Source: Frateuria hangzhouensis (GTDB taxonomy: Bacteria; Pseudomonadota; Gammaproteobacteria; Xanthomonadales; Rhodanobacteraceae). From it: a stretch of 64,000 nt of DNA. The first letter of the stretch is position 1. Every line of letters starts with the position of its first letter. Shown here piece by piece: positions 42,051-51,476 of the stretch. The DNA lies in NCBI RefSeq assembly GCF_026410505.1, contig NZ_JAPMIU010000003.1, positions 1-64,000 on the forward strand, written 5' to 3'. A model generated the notes under the pieces. The model did not search any database and was not told where the DNA came from. It was given only the letters and a program-made list of their open reading frames with translations. The position numbers were made by a program, and so were the translations under genes.

Positions 42051-43667
42051 TTACAGGTTCTGGTAATTCGGACCCGACCCACCCTCGGGCGTGACCCACG
42101 TGATGATCTCGTACGGGTCCTTGATGTCGCAGGTCTTGCAGTGCACGCAGTTGGCGGCGTTGATCTGCAGGCGCTTGCCGCGGCTTCCGTCGGGCATGGC
42201 ATCCTCCACGATCTCGTAGACGCTGGCGGGGCAGAAGCGGGTGCAGGGGTTGTCGTATTCGATGCTGCAGCGCTCGATGCAGATGTTGGTGTCGGCCACG
42301 TGCAGGTGGACCGGCTGGTCTTCGTCGTGCTCGGTGGCGGCGAAGTAGACGCCGGCCAGGCGGTCGCGCGGCGGCAATTCGCGCGTGACGTAATCGCGCT
42401 TGGGGGCCTCGTATTCGCCGATCTTTTCCAGCGAGCACCAGTCGGGCTTGTTCTTCAGCGTCCACGGCGATGCGCCGCGGGTGAGGGTTTCCCAGGCGGC
42501 ATTGGCCATGCCGACCCACAGGCCCTTCTTGAAACCGGGCTTGATGTTGCGCACCTGCTTCAACTCGGCCATGGCCGGCGAGGCGCGCAGGGCGGCATCG
42601 AAGCCGGCCGCCTGCAGGCCGTTGGCGGCCAGGTGCTCGGCGGCGAGCATGCCGCTGCGGATCGCCTGGTGGGTGCCCTTGATCTTGGGCACGTTGAGCA
42701 GGCCGGCGGTGTCGCCGATCAGGATCGCGCCGGGCATCTCGACCTTCGGCAGCGACTGGTAGCCGCCGGTGACGATGGCCCGCGCGCCGGCCGAAAGAAT
42801 GTTGCCGCCCTCGAGCAGGGGTTTGACGTGCGGATGGTTCTTCCACTGCTGGAAGGCCTCCCACGGCTTGTATTGCGGGTCGCGGTAGTCCAGGCCGCTG
42901 ACGTAGCCCAGCGCGATGCGATCGCCATCCAGGTGATAGAGGAAACTGCCGCCGTAGGTGCTGGTGTCGGCCGGCCAGCCGAAGCTGTGCACGATCTTGC
43001 CGGGGGTGACGCGACCGGCGGGCACCTGCCACAGCTCCTTGATGCCGATCGAATAGCCCTGCGGATCGGCGTCCCTGTCCAGGCCGAAGCGCTTGATCAG
43101 CTGCTTGGTCAGGCTGCCGCGCGCACCCTCGGCCAGCACAGTGACCTTCGCCTTGATGTCGATGCCCTGGGTGTAGCCGCTCTTGTGCGTGCCGTCCCTG
43201 GCTACGCCCATGTCGCCGATGCGCACGCCGGCGACCGAGCCGTCCTCGTTATAGATGTTGTCCGCGGCGGCGAAGCCGGGAAACACATCCACGCCCAGCG
43301 CTTCGGCCTGCGGCGCCAGCCACGCGCACATGGCGCCCAGAGAGACGATGAAATTGCCGTGGTTGTTCATCCCCGGCGGTACCGGCAGCTTGCGCCCGCC
43401 GGTCTTGCTCAGCAGCCAGAACTCGTCCTCGCCGGCCGGCACGCAGATCGGTGGCGGGTTGTCGCGCCAGCCGGGTAGCAGGGCGTCCAGCGGGGCTGGC
43501 TCGATCACCGCGCCGGAGAGGATCTGTGCGCCAACGGTGGAAGCCTTCTCGATCACGCAGACGGTGGTTTCCGGCTGCAACTGTTTCAGGCGGATCGCGA
43601 ACGACAGCCCGGCCGGGCCGGCACCAACCACGACCACGTCGTATTCCATCGTTTCGCGTTCGGTCAT
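42051..43667 (-). CDS. etfD: Electron transfer flavoprotein-ubiquinone oxidoreductase
   Basis: The 538-aa membrane-associated enzyme passes electrons from ETF to ubiquinone through FAD and a 4Fe-4S cluster. Visible are the FAD motif VVVVGAGPAGLSFAIRL, AEGARGSLTKQL, GDTAGLLNVPKIKG, and the C-terminal cluster with CSIEYDNPCTRFCP and NCVHCKTCDIKDP. ATG at 43667 (MTERET) is used; a second Met six codons later is possible. It is the first gene on this strand and is separated from etfBA by two polysaccharide genes. Confidence 0.95.
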   Translation of the reverse strand: MTERETMEYDVVVVGAGPAGLSFAIRLKQLQPETTVCVIEKASTVGAQILSGAVIEPAPLDALLPGWRDNPPPICVPAGEDEFWLLSKTGGRKLPVPPGMNNHGNFIVSLGAMCAWLAPQAEALGVDVFPGFAAADNIYNEDGSVAGVRIGDMGVARDGTHKSGYTQGIDIKAKVTVLAEGARGSLTKQLIKRFGLDRDADPQGYSIGIKELWQVPAGRVTPGKIVHSFGWPADTSTYGGSFLYHLDGDRIALGYVSGLDYRDPQYKPWEAFQQWKNHPHVKPLLEGGNILSAGARAIVTGGYQSLPKVEMPGAILIGDTAGLLNVPKIKGTHQAIRSGMLAAEHLAANGLQAAGFDAALRASPAMAELKQVRNIKPGFKKGLWVGMANAAWETLTRGASPWTLKNKPDWCSLEKIGEYEAPKRDYVTRELPPRDRLAGVYFAATEHDEDQPVHLHVADTNICIERCSIEYDNPCTRFCPASVYEIVEDAMPDGSRGKRLQINAANCVHCKTCDIKDPYEIITWVTPEGGSGPNYQNL

Positions 43668-43817
43668 GGTGGGCTCCAGCAGGGTCGTAGATTGGACGTA
43701 GACGGACATTGTCCGGCTTCAGGTGGCCCGCGGCAAACCGGGCTCTTCACTAACGACTGCTTGCAATCCCTTCGCCGGCCGTGGCGATAATCGGGGATCG
43801 AACGCAAAGGATGAGGC

Positions 43818-45215
43818 ATGAATTCACCCGCTCCGATCGCCGACATCGACCTGCGCCGCGCCAGCGTGTGCCAGCTGCTGCACTGGCTGGCGGTGGGCCG
43901 CGTGCAACCGCAGGCGTTGGCCGACGCCTACCAGGGGGCGATCGAGCGGATCAACCCGGAACTCAATGCCTACGTCGACCTGCGCCCGGGGTTGTTGCAG
44001 GAGCAGGCACGCACTGCCACCCATCGCCGCCGCGACGGTGTGCTCGGACGGCTCGATGGCATTCCGATCGCACTGAAGGACAACTTCGACATGGCCGGCT
44101 GGCCCACCCGCGCCGGTCTGCCCGGGCGCGACCAGCCGGTGCAGGAGGACTCCCATGTGGTCGCGCGCCTGCGCGCCTCGGGAGCGATGCTGGTGGGCAA
44201 GACCAACATGGATGAGGCGGCGCTGGGCGCGGCCACCGACAACCCGCACAGCGGTCCCACGCACAACCCATACCGGCATGGTTGCAGCGCGGGCGGGTCC
44301 TCCGGCGGCGCGGCCGCAGCGGTGGCGGCGGGGCTCGCGGCGGCGGCGGTGGGCTCGGACAGCCTCGGTTCCATCCGCATTCCGGCGAGCTATTGCGGCC
44401 TCTACGCGCTCAAGCCGACGCACGGCGAAATTTCCACCCGCGGCATGTTGCCGGCTGCGCGTCGCCTCGACGCCGTGGGCCTGCTGGCGCGCAGCGCCAA
44501 CGACCTGACCGTGCTGCTGCAGGTGCTGGCCGGCTACGACGCCGACGACGCGCGCTCGCGCCGCCGTCGCGTGGCCTTCTCGCCGCCCGACTGGGAGCCG
44601 GGCAATCTGCGCGCAGGCCTGCTGCCGGATCTGGCGGCGGTGGGCGTGGAGCCGGAAGTGATCGAGGTGTTCGACGCGGCGCTGGCGCGGCTGCCGCGCG
44701 AGCTGGGCGAGCGGCGCACGGTGGATTTCTCCGACTGGAACTTCGCACGCACGCGTCGCGCGGGACTCCTTCTCATGGAGGCCGAAATGCTCGGCACCTT
44801 CGCGGCCGACCTGGCCGACGCCGCGCGACCGGTGTCGCCGCGCCTGCGCGGGATGCTCGACTACGCCGCGCACAAAAGCGCGGCCGACTACGCCATCGCC
44901 GACCGCGTGCTGGATGCGGCTACGTTGAAAATGCGTCGCCTGTTCGCGCAGATCGACGTGCTGGTGCTGCCGACCACGCCGCAGGGAGCGTTCCCGCTGG
45001 ACGGCCCGGCGCCGGACTCGGCCGCCGACCTGACCAGTTTCGCCAGCCTGGCCGGTTGTCCGGCGGTGAGCATTCCCATGGGCGCGTTGTCCGATGGCCG
45101 GCCGATCGGCCTGCAGTTTGTCGGTGCACGCGGCTCGGACCTTCGCCTGCTCGAACTGGCGGCGGTCTGCGCCTCGTCGCTGGATACGGAACCGACCTAT
45201 CCGTCGATTGCCTGA
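43818..45215 (+). CDS. Amidase signature family hydrolase
   Basis: The 465-aa protein has the Ser-cisSer-Lys triad of the amidase family: Lys in GIPIALKDNFD, cis-Ser in GCSAGGSSGGAAAAVAAGL, and the nucleophile region GSDSLGSIRIPASYCGL. The last motif usually reads G-T-D-T-G-G-S; the S-L-G variant resembles allophanate hydrolase/AtzE-like members but does not define a substrate. It is probably cytosolic. alkB begins at its stop codon. Confidence 0.88.
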   Translation: MNSPAPIADIDLRRASVCQLLHWLAVGRVQPQALADAYQGAIERINPELNAYVDLRPGLLQEQARTATHRRRDGVLGRLDGIPIALKDNFDMAGWPTRAGLPGRDQPVQEDSHVVARLRASGAMLVGKTNMDEAALGAATDNPHSGPTHNPYRHGCSAGGSSGGAAAAVAAGLAAAAVGSDSLGSIRIPASYCGLYALKPTHGEISTRGMLPAARRLDAVGLLARSANDLTVLLQVLAGYDADDARSRRRRVAFSPPDWEPGNLRAGLLPDLAAVGVEPEVIEVFDAALARLPRELGERRTVDFSDWNFARTRRAGLLLMEAEMLGTFAADLADAARPVSPRLRGMLDYAAHKSAADYAIADRVLDAATLKMRRLFAQIDVLVLPTTPQGAFPLDGPAPDSAADLTSFASLAGCPAVSIPMGALSDGRPIGLQFVGARGSDLRLLELAAVCASSLDTEPTYPSIA

Positions 45216-45831
45216 TCCGGTGGGCTGGCAGCCGCTCGACCTGCCCGGAGCGGACGCCGCGATCTGGCCGACCTGGCTGCCGACCGACGAGGCGGACGCG
45301 CTGCTCGCGCATTTGCTCGAGGCGGTGCGCTGGGAAACCCACGTCATCCGCCTGTTCGGCCGTGAGGTTGCTTCGCCGCGGCTCAGTTGCTGGATCGGCG
45401 ACTCGGGCGCCAGCTACGTCTACTCGCGCACGCGCTTCGAACCGCATCCCTGGCCCTCTGCGCTGACCGCGCTGCGCCCGCGCCTGGAACAGGCTTGCGG
45501 CAGCACGTTCAACAGCGTGCTGGCGAATCTTTATCGTGACGGAAGCGATGCCATGGGCTGGCACAGCGACGACGAACCGGAGCTCGGGCCGGCGCCGGTG
45601 ATCGCTTCGCTCAGCCTCGGCGCACCGCGTCGCTTCGTATTCCGGTCGAAGGCGGCGCGTGGACCGGCCACGCTGGAGCTGGAGCTGTCGCACGGCAGCC
45701 TGCTGCGCATGGCCAACGCAACCCAGCGCCTCTACCAGCACGCCCTGCCGCGCGCGCGGCAGCTACGGCTGCCGCGGATCAACCTTACCTTCCGTCGGAT
45801 CCTGCACGAGCGCGCCGGTGCTCAACCTTGA
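45208..45831 (+). CDS. alkB: AlkB-like Fe(II)/2-oxoglutarate dioxygenase
   Basis: AlkB-family enzymes repair N-alkylated bases by oxidative demethylation. The Fe ligands are in MGWHSDDE (HxD) and QHALP (distal His), and RINLTFR holds the 2-oxoglutarate Arg. LANLYRDG and FRSKAARG fit the family. No ATG lies upstream. I use TTG at 45208, which overlaps the amidase stop; GTG at 45220 (VGWQPLDLPG) is equally possible. The 207-aa length is typical. Confidence 0.88.
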   Translation: MPDPVGWQPLDLPGADAAIWPTWLPTDEADALLAHLLEAVRWETHVIRLFGREVASPRLSCWIGDSGASYVYSRTRFEPHPWPSALTALRPRLEQACGSTFNSVLANLYRDGSDAMGWHSDDEPELGPAPVIASLSLGAPRRFVFRSKAARGPATLELELSHGSLLRMANATQRLYQHALPRARQLRLPRINLTFRRILHERAGAQP

Positions 45832-45936
45832 GACCTGGCGGTCGCGCACAATTGCACTCCTGCGGAGGGTTGCATGCAGCTTGGCTTGCATCCGGGCGCC
45901 AGCGATAATCGTGGCTTTCCCCAAGGTGCCCGTGCG

Positions 45937-47037
45937 ATGACCGAGAAGACCGTACTCAACGATACCCATCGCGCGTCGGGCGCCCGCATGGTCGACTTCG
46001 GCGGCTGGGACATGCCGATCAACTACGGCTCGCAGATCGAGGAGCATCACGCGGTGCGCCGCGACGCCGGCATGTTCGACGTCTCGCACATGACCGTCGT
46101 GGACCTGCACGGCGAGCGCACGCGCGAGTTCCTGCGCCACCTGCTGGCCAACAACGTCGACAAGCTCAAGATGCAGGGCAAGGCGCTGTACTCGTGCATG
46201 TTGAACGAGCAGGGCGGAGTGATCGACGACCTGATCGTGTACTTCTTCGACGAGGCGCACTTCCGCCTGGTGGTCAATGCCGCCACGCGTGCCAAGGACC
46301 TCGCCTGGATCGAACAGCAGGCCGGCTCCTTCGGCGTGGAAGTGAAGGAGCGTCCCGACTTCGCGATGATCGCCGTGCAGGGCCCGAACGCCCGCGCGAA
46401 GGTGGTCGGCCTGCTGCATGAGGTCGATCGCGCGCGTATCGAGAAGCTTGGCCGCTTCGCCGCCGCCGCCGCGCAAGGCCCGCACGGCATGCCGCTGTTC
46501 ATTGCACGCACCGGCTACACCGGCGAGGACGGCTTCGAGATCATCGTGCCGACCGAACACGCCGTCGCGCTGTGGCAGGCACTGGCCGGTGCGGGCGTCA
46601 AGCCGGCCGGCCTGGGTGCGCGCGACACGCTGCGGTTGGAAGCGGGCATGAACCTGTACGGCCAGGATATGGACGAAGGCGTCTCGCCGTGGGAGGCCAA
46701 TCTGGCCTGGACCATCGCGCTGGACGAGGGCCGGGACTTCATCGGCCGCAAGGCGCTGGAGACGCAGAAGGCCACCGGCGTGCCGCGCCTGATGGTCGGC
46801 CTGGTGCTGGACGAGAAGGGTGTGCTGCGCCACGGCCAGAAGGTGCTTACCGCCAACGGCGAGGGCGAGATCCTGTCGGGCAGCTTTGCCCCCACGCTGG
46901 ACAAGGCGGTGGCGTTCGCGCGCATCCCGGCCGGCGAGCCGGGCGACGTGCGGGTGGACATCCGTGGCCGCGAAGTGCCGGTCCGCGTGGTCAAGTATCC
47001 GTTCGTGCGCGACGGCAAACCACGCGAAGGCATCTGA
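45937..47037 (+). CDS. gcvT: Glycine cleavage system T protein (aminomethyltransferase)
   Basis: The 366-aa enzyme transfers the methylene from the lipoyl arm of GcvH to tetrahydrofolate and releases ammonia. Typical sequences are [31 protein letters not shown] at the N-terminus (key residues G, W, M, H), [12 protein letters not shown], and [17 protein letters not shown] at 45937 gives the standard start. The 100-bp leader is too short for a tandem glycine riboswitch. gcvH follows about 80 bp downstream; gcvP is not in the window. Confidence 0.96.
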   Translation: MTEKTVLNDTHRASGARMVDFGGWDMPINYGSQIEEHHAVRRDAGMFDVSHMTVVDLHGERTREFLRHLLANNVDKLKMQGKALYSCMLNEQGGVIDDLIVYFFDEAHFRLVVNAATRAKDLAWIEQQAGSFGVEVKERPDFAMIAVQGPNARAKVVGLLHEVDRARIEKLGRFAAAAAQGPHGMPLFIARTGYTGEDGFEIIVPTEHAVALWQALAGAGVKPAGLGARDTLRLEAGMNLYGQDMDEGVSPWEANLAWTIALDEGRDFIGRKALETQKATGVPRLMVGLVLDEKGVLRHGQKVLTANGEGEILSGSFAPTLDKAVAFARIPAGEPGDVRVDIRGREVPVRVVKYPFVRDGKPREGI

Positions 47038-47118
47038 TTCACGCCATCCATCCCGTAGACTTTCCCCCGAGCGGCTAGAATCGCCGCTTCATTCCACGAA
47101 CGACGACTGGACCCGACC

Positions 47119-47514
47119 ATGAGCGAGATTCCCGGCGATCTGAAGTTCCTCAAATCCCACGAGTGGGCCCGTGTCGAAGACAACGGCCTGGTGCGCGTGG
47201 GCATTTCCGACCACGCGCAGGGCCAGCTCGGTGACCTGGTCTACGTGGAGCTGCCGGAGATCGGCGCCAGCGTGCAGGCCGGTACCGGCACAGCGGTGGT
47301 CGAATCGGTGAAGGCCGCCTCGGACATCTATTCGCCGGTCTCCGGCGAGATCGTCGAGGTCAACGAGGTGCTCAACGACAAGCCCGAGACGATCAACGAG
47401 GATGCCTTCGGCGACGGTTGGATCTTCGCCGTGCGCATCTCCGATCGTGGCGAGCTCGATGAGCTGCTCGACGCCGACGCCTACGCCGAACAGATCGAGA
47501 ACGAGGACCACTGA
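47119..47514 (+). CDS. gcvH: Glycine cleavage system H protein
   Basis: The 131-aa lipoyl carrier shuttles the aminomethyl group between GcvP, GcvT and GcvL. The lipoylated lysine is K65 in [14 protein letters not shown]. The start [17 protein letters not shown] and the end are normal. It shares the direction of gcvT, and the two are followed by a perfect 10-bp hairpin. Confidence 0.97.
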   Translation: MSEIPGDLKFLKSHEWARVEDNGLVRVGISDHAQGQLGDLVYVELPEIGASVQAGTGTAVVESVKAASDIYSPVSGEIVEVNEVLNDKPETINEDAFGDGWIFAVRISDRGELDELLDADAYAEQIENEDH

Positions 47515-47524
47515 CGGTTGCTTT

Positions 47525-47557
47525 GTCGTGTGCCGCCGCGGTGGCACACGACGTTTT
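47525..47557 (+). terminator. Terminator after gcvTH
   Basis: GTCGTGTGCC and GGCACACGAC are perfect 10-bp arms, followed by GTTTT, 11 bp past the gcvH stop. Confidence 0.75.
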
Positions 47558-47743
47558 CGCACATCCTCGCGGCGACCCTGACAGACCATTGCGGGGTGCC
47601 GGCGACGGCGGGCGCGGACGGTCGGCGGCCCCGCTGGTCGACTCCCGTTCATTCGAATACGGGCCATTTCCATCTCTCCTGAAGTGATGCGCGCGCCAAC
47701 CGGTTGCGTGCGGAACGCGCGCGCGATGGAGGTGGTGGATATG

Positions 47744-47774
47744 CCGCAAAGCGTTGCGTGGCAACGTTTTGCGG
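47744..47774. repeat. Large hairpin in the metJ leader region
   Basis: The 13-bp arms CCGCAAAGCGTTG and CAACGTTTTGCGG form one wobble pair and twelve Watson-Crick pairs around CGTGG. No T-tract follows. Its role is unknown; it may bind a dimeric regulator. Confidence 0.5.
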
Positions 47775-47806
47775 GGCGGTGGCGATTATCAGTGCATCTT
47801 CCGATT

Positions 47807-47822
47807 AGACGTTTATATGTCT
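47807..47822. promoter_or_regulatory. Tandem met boxes (MetJ operator)
   Basis: AGACGTTT directly followed by ATATGTCT gives two adjacent 8-bp units matching the met box AGACGTCT in 7 and 6 positions. Contiguous 8-bp repeats are how MetJ dimers bind. Position about 160 bp before the metJ-like ATG fits autoregulation. Confidence 0.7.
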
Positions 47823-47980
47823 ATTTGAAAATGCGCCGGTTGGTCCGCGAAGCCTTGCCGTGCGGCGCTTTACGGGGCGCCGGAGGGGTCTTCGACCGGT
47901 TGAATTTTCTGGTCGAAATCAATTGACAGTTGAAATCTTCAGGAATAGCTTTCGCTTCAGATCGAGGGGAACAGGTACAC

Positions 47981-48568
47981 ATGGCGGCATCGAAATACAT
48001 CACGCCTTATGTCGGTCACGGCGAGAAGGCCGGCGCGGTGCGCAAGATCACCGTGTCGATTCCGTTGCATGTCCTTCGTCTGCTTTCCGACGAGCGCACT
48101 CGCCGTCAGGTAAACAATCTTCGGCACGCCACCAACAGCGATCTGCTGGTGGAGGCGTTCCTGCACGCTTTTACTGGGCAACCACTGCCAACTGATGAGG
48201 AGCTGAGACGAACTATGGCCACTGCCAAGAAAACCGCTGCAAAGAAACCGGCCGCCAAGAAGGCGCCCGCCAAGAAAACTGCTGTGAAGAAGGCCACCGC
48301 GAAGAAGCCGGTTGCCAAGAAGCCGGTTGCCAAGAAGGCCGCCGTCAAAAAGCCGGCCGCCAGGAAGGCTGCTGCCAAGAAGGTTGCCGCCAAGAAGCCG
48401 GCCGCCGCCAAGAAGGCTGCCGTGAAGAAGGTCGCCGTCGCCAAGAAGGCGGCTCCGAAGAAGGCTGCTGCAAAGAAGGCCGCGCCGGCCAAGGTGGTCA
48501 AGGCCACCAAGACCGCCAAGGCTGCCAAGCCCGCCAAGGCTGCCAAGCCGGCCAAGGCCAAGAAGTAA
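47981..48568 (+). CDS. metJ: MetJ repressor fused to a histone H1-like Lys/Ala/Pro tail
   Basis: The first 80 residues are Met[26 protein letters not shown] includes the ribbon KITVSIP that enters the major groove of met boxes, and [33 protein letters not shown] is near-identical to E. coli MetJ. MetJ represses methionine genes with S-adenosylmethionine as corepressor. From about residue 80 the normal C-terminus is replaced by over 110 residues of KKPAAKK-type repeats, like the tail of histone H1 and bacterial H1-like proteins. The start ATG 47981 has GAGGGGA upstream. The tail could increase non-specific DNA binding or compact the nucleoid. Confidence 0.92.
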   Translation: MAASKYITPYVGHGEKAGAVRKITVSIPLHVLRLLSDERTRRQVNNLRHATNSDLLVEAFLHAFTGQPLPTDEELRRTMATAKKTAAKKPAAKKAPAKKTAVKKATAKKPVAKKPVAKKAAVKKPAARKAAAKKVAAKKPAAAKKAAVKKVAVAKKAAPKKAAAKKAAPAKVVKATKTAKAAKPAKAAKPAKAKK

Positions 48569-48602
48569 GTTCGACAAGACCAACAAGCCGTATCGACTTT
48601 CT

Positions 48603-48668
48603 CTCCCTGCGGTGCCCAGCGCAGGGAGGGTACTTCGAAGAGCGATTCGTCCCGGCCTCGGCCGGGAC
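48603..48668 (+). terminator. Two tandem hairpins after metJ
   Basis: CTCCCTGCG/CGCAGGGAG (48603-48628) and GTCCCGGCC/GGCCGGGAC (48649-48668) are both perfect. Neither has a T-tract, so Rho-independent termination is uncertain, but they follow the gene closely and end the transcript region. Confidence 0.5.
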
Positions 48669-48838
48669 GCTTCGTTTCAGGCCTCGCAAAAGGCGGCCCG
48701 CCGTAGCGCGTTCGCCTGATTTGCCGCAACGGCACAATGCGGGTAACTTGTGCCTACTCGCGCCGCGCACGTCCAGGGGGACGGCCGCTCCTACAGGGGG
48801 AAAAAGCGCGGGTATCTCATGTCAATCGGTGAACGTCC

Positions 48839-49834
48839 ATGGATACCCGTTCCAGTTCTATGCGTGCGCACGCGCGCGGGGCCATCCGGCCCACTCTGCT
48901 CGCCGTTATCGCCATCTTCGTCCTGCTTGCTGCCGCCAGTTGGTTCCTGATCCTGCAGCCGCATCAGGAACTGGTCATGCAGGACGCGGGTGGGCACCCG
49001 TCCACACCGGTGTCGACCAGCAAGATCGCCGTGGCGCCGCCGGCGAACGTGGAGGCGATGGACTTGACCCAGTTGCTGGCCGAAGCCCGCAAGGCGATGA
49101 ACGACCATCGCGTGCTGGCCCCGGCCGGCAACAATGCCTTCGAGTTCTACCTCAAGGCACTGGAGAAGCAACCCGGCAATACGGTGGCCACCGACGCGTT
49201 GCGCGAAACATTCCCGTTCGCCGCCAGCGGCGCCGAGCAGGCGATCAACGCCCGCGACTTCAGCGAGGCGCAGCGCGAGATCGACCTGCTGGCGAAGGCC
49301 GACCCGGCCAACTATACGCTGACCATTCTGCGTTCCAAGCTCGACGCGCAGCGCAAGCTGCTGGACAAGGAACAGCAGCTTGCGCTCGAACAGCAGCGCC
49401 AGCAGCAGCTGGCCGCGGAGAAGGCGGCGGCCGACAAGGCCGCGGCCGAGAAACTCGCGGCTGCGCAGAAGACGCAGCAGGCGAATCAGGAACCGCCGGC
49501 GCAGGTTGCCGCGACCGATACGCCGGCCAGCACCGAGCCGGCCAAGCCGGTCGTGCGGCAAGTGGTGAGCACCGATCCGGTCATGACCAAGTACGTGCAG
49601 CCGCGCTTCCCCACCAAGGCGCGGCGGACGCGCACGCAGGGCTGGGTGGTGGTCGGTTATACGGTGGACGTCGAGGGTAACGTGACGGGCGCCCAGGTGG
49701 TCGATGCGCAGCCGCGCCACGTGTTCGACCGTGAGGCGATCGATGCGGTGGAACGCTGGAAGTACAAGCCGGCCACGCGCAACGGTCGCGCTGTGGAAGC
49801 GAATCTGCAGAAGAAGATCGAGTTCCGGCTGTAG
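48839..49834 (+). CDS. TonB-like energy transducer protein
   Basis: The 331-aa protein has one N-terminal membrane helix (about 18-40), a periplasmic region with a helical segment, a Gln/Ala/Lys-rich stretch (about 170-225, likely coiled coil), and a C-terminal TonB domain (about 245-331) with PRFPTKARRTRTQGWVVVGYTVD and FDREAIDAVERWKYKPA. TonB proteins connect the ExbBD proton motor to outer-membrane transporters. The mid-region with repeats is longer than in E. coli TonB. No exbBD is nearby, so it is an orphan copy. Confidence 0.85.
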   Translation: MDTRSSSMRAHARGAIRPTLLAVIAIFVLLAAASWFLILQPHQELVMQDAGGHPSTPVSTSKIAVAPPANVEAMDLTQLLAEARKAMNDHRVLAPAGNNAFEFYLKALEKQPGNTVATDALRETFPFAASGAEQAINARDFSEAQREIDLLAKADPANYTLTILRSKLDAQRKLLDKEQQLALEQQRQQQLAAEKAAADKAAAEKLAAAQKTQQANQEPPAQVAATDTPASTEPAKPVVRQVVSTDPVMTKYVQPRFPTKARRTRTQGWVVVGYTVDVEGNVTGAQVVDAQPRHVFDREAIDAVERWKYKPATRNGRAVEANLQKKIEFRL

Positions 49835-49850
49835 GGCCGGATTCTCGAGG

Positions 49851-49881
49851 AAAAAAGCGGCGCCCCTGGCGCCGCTTTTTT
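49851..49881. terminator. Bidirectional terminator after tonB-like gene
   Basis: AAAAAAGCGGCGCC and GGCGCCGCTTTTTT form a perfect 14-bp palindrome with a CCT loop and T-tract on both strands. It can serve the tonB-like gene and the convergent serine hydrolase. Confidence 0.9.
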
Positions 49882-50016
49882 TTGCCGCTTCGTGAGCTGG
49901 CGGAAATGGCGCCGTGACGACCGATCCCGCTCCGGCGCGGGGGGCCATCCAATGCCTCGGGCCACGACGTTACGCAGACCTCGGCGCAACCGCGACACCT
50001 CGGCAGGCCGATCGCC

Positions 50017-51285
50017 TCAGTGGCGGTGGCGACGCGGGCGCGCCTTCTTGCGCGGGTGGTCGGGGACGTTTTTCTCCAGCCCCGCCCAATCGACATGCGG
50101 CAAGCCCAACAGGCCGTCGAACACCATCGGCATCAGGCCCGATGGCGTGGGCACGCCGGCATTCCACATGGTCACCACGCCGGTGTGGTACTTGGGGAAG
50201 AAGCCGATCATCGTGCGGTAACCCTCCACCGCGCCGGCGTGATAGATCAGCGTCTCGCCGCCGTAGGTGTACACGCGCCAGCCCAGCGCATAGTGCGCCG
50301 CGGTCAGGCGCCCCCTGCGCCAAGGCGAGGAGTGCAGCTCCCCCGAGGTGCGTACGCCGGGCGTGTGCAGGACATCCAGCGTCGAGGAAGCGAGCACGTC
50401 GGGCCGACCTCCCATCTGGGCGATCAGCCATTTTTCCATGTCGCGCAGGCTGGCGTTGACCCCGGCAGCCGGCGCCACGCGGTAGTAGTTGACCTTCGGC
50501 TCGAACGCCACCCAGCCGCGCCGCGTGCGGCGGTGCGGGCGCGCCCAGCTCTCGCTCGACTCGAGCCCGGCGCGGCCGTAGCTGGCGGTGGTCATGCCCA
50601 GCGGCAGGAAGATGCGGCGGTCGACCAGCTTGTAAAAGAAATTGCCGGTCATCGCGTAGACCACGTCGCCGATCAGGCTGAAGGCCACGTTCTGGTAGCC
50701 GTAGCACTCGCCCACGCCGCAGGTCATGTCGACCTCGTCGAGCTTGCGCACCAGCTCTTCGTAGGGCACATCGTCCTCGAGCATATTGTCGAAGGTGTTG
50801 CGCGGCAGGCCCAGACGCTGGCCGAGGATGTCGGCGACGGTGGCGCGCTGCGTGTCGGGCACGTTCTTGAGCTTGAAGAAAGGCAGCACGTTGACCAGCC
50901 GCGTATCCCAGGCGAACTTGCCATCCTGCACCAGCAGTGCGGTGATCGCGGTGGCGAACGCCTTGGACAGCGAGGCCAGCCGGAACACGGTGGTCGGCTT
51001 GACTGGCTCCTTGTCGGACGCATTGGCGTAGCCGATGGTGCCTTCGAACACCACCTTGTCGCCGACCACGACCGCTGTGGCCAGCCCGGCGACCGAATTG
51101 CGCTGCTCGAGCTTTTTCAGCCACTGCTTGTACGCCTCCAGGGTCGCCTTGACCCGTTCGGGCGGCAACTGTGCGGCGGTGGCGGTGGCGGTGGATGGGG
51201 CCGGCGTGGGAGTGCGGGCCAGGAGCGGGGTGGTCGCTGCGCCGAGCAGGCCGGCGATCAGCAAGGGAAGCGTACGAAGCTGCAT
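50017..51285 (-). CDS. Secreted class C-type serine hydrolase (beta-lactamase family)
   Basis: The 422-aa precursor has a signal peptide (about 1-23). The SxxK motif is RLASLSKAF, the YxN motif GYQNVAF, and the third motif is HAG (IYHAGAVEG) in place of KTG, typical of EstB/DAP-type esterases and peptidases rather than true AmpC. Substrate is unknown; a peptidase/esterase role in the periplasm is likely. ATG at 51285 was chosen as it begins the signal peptide. The C-terminus is Lys/Arg/His-rich. Confidence 0.85.
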   Translation of the reverse strand: MQLRTLPLLIAGLLGAATTPLLARTPTPAPSTATATAAQLPPERVKATLEAYKQWLKKLEQRNSVAGLATAVVVGDKVVFEGTIGYANASDKEPVKPTTVFRLASLSKAFATAITALLVQDGKFAWDTRLVNVLPFFKLKNVPDTQRATVADILGQRLGLPRNTFDNMLEDDVPYEELVRKLDEVDMTCGVGECYGYQNVAFSLIGDVVYAMTGNFFYKLVDRRIFLPLGMTTASYGRAGLESSESWARPHRRTRRGWVAFEPKVNYYRVAPAAGVNASLRDMEKWLIAQMGGRPDVLASSTLDVLHTPGVRTSGELHSSPWRRGRLTAAHYALGWRVYTYGGETLIYHAGAVEGYRTMIGFFPKYHTGVVTMWNAGVPTPSGLMPMVFDGLLGLPHVDWAGLEKNVPDHPRKKARPRRHRH

Positions 51286-51476
51286 GCCTGGAAGAGTCCG
51301 GCGCAATGCCGTGGAAGTGGAGGAAAAACCCGCCGGGGAAGGCGCGATGCCCCGATTGTGGGGCAGTTGGGCCGGGTCCACAACGTAAGCAGGCAGGCGC
51401 CAGGCTGCCCTCGTTCAGCGGGCCGAGGTGTCGGCGCCGGCGCCCAGACCGCGCGCGGCCGCAGCGGCGGGTCGCC

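Larger units (their letters stand above)
47558..47980. other. Long intergenic region upstream of metJ-like gene
   Basis: The region holds a large hairpin at 47744-47774 (CCGCAAAGCGTTG pairing with CAACGTTTTGCGG, one G-T), tandem met boxes at 47807-47822 and an AT-richer stretch leading to the GAGGGGA ribosome site. No further gene was supported. Confidence 0.5.

Noticed and set aside
45837-45936. Glycine riboswitch before gcvT
   Set aside because: The leader is about 100 bp and shows no tandem aptamer features.
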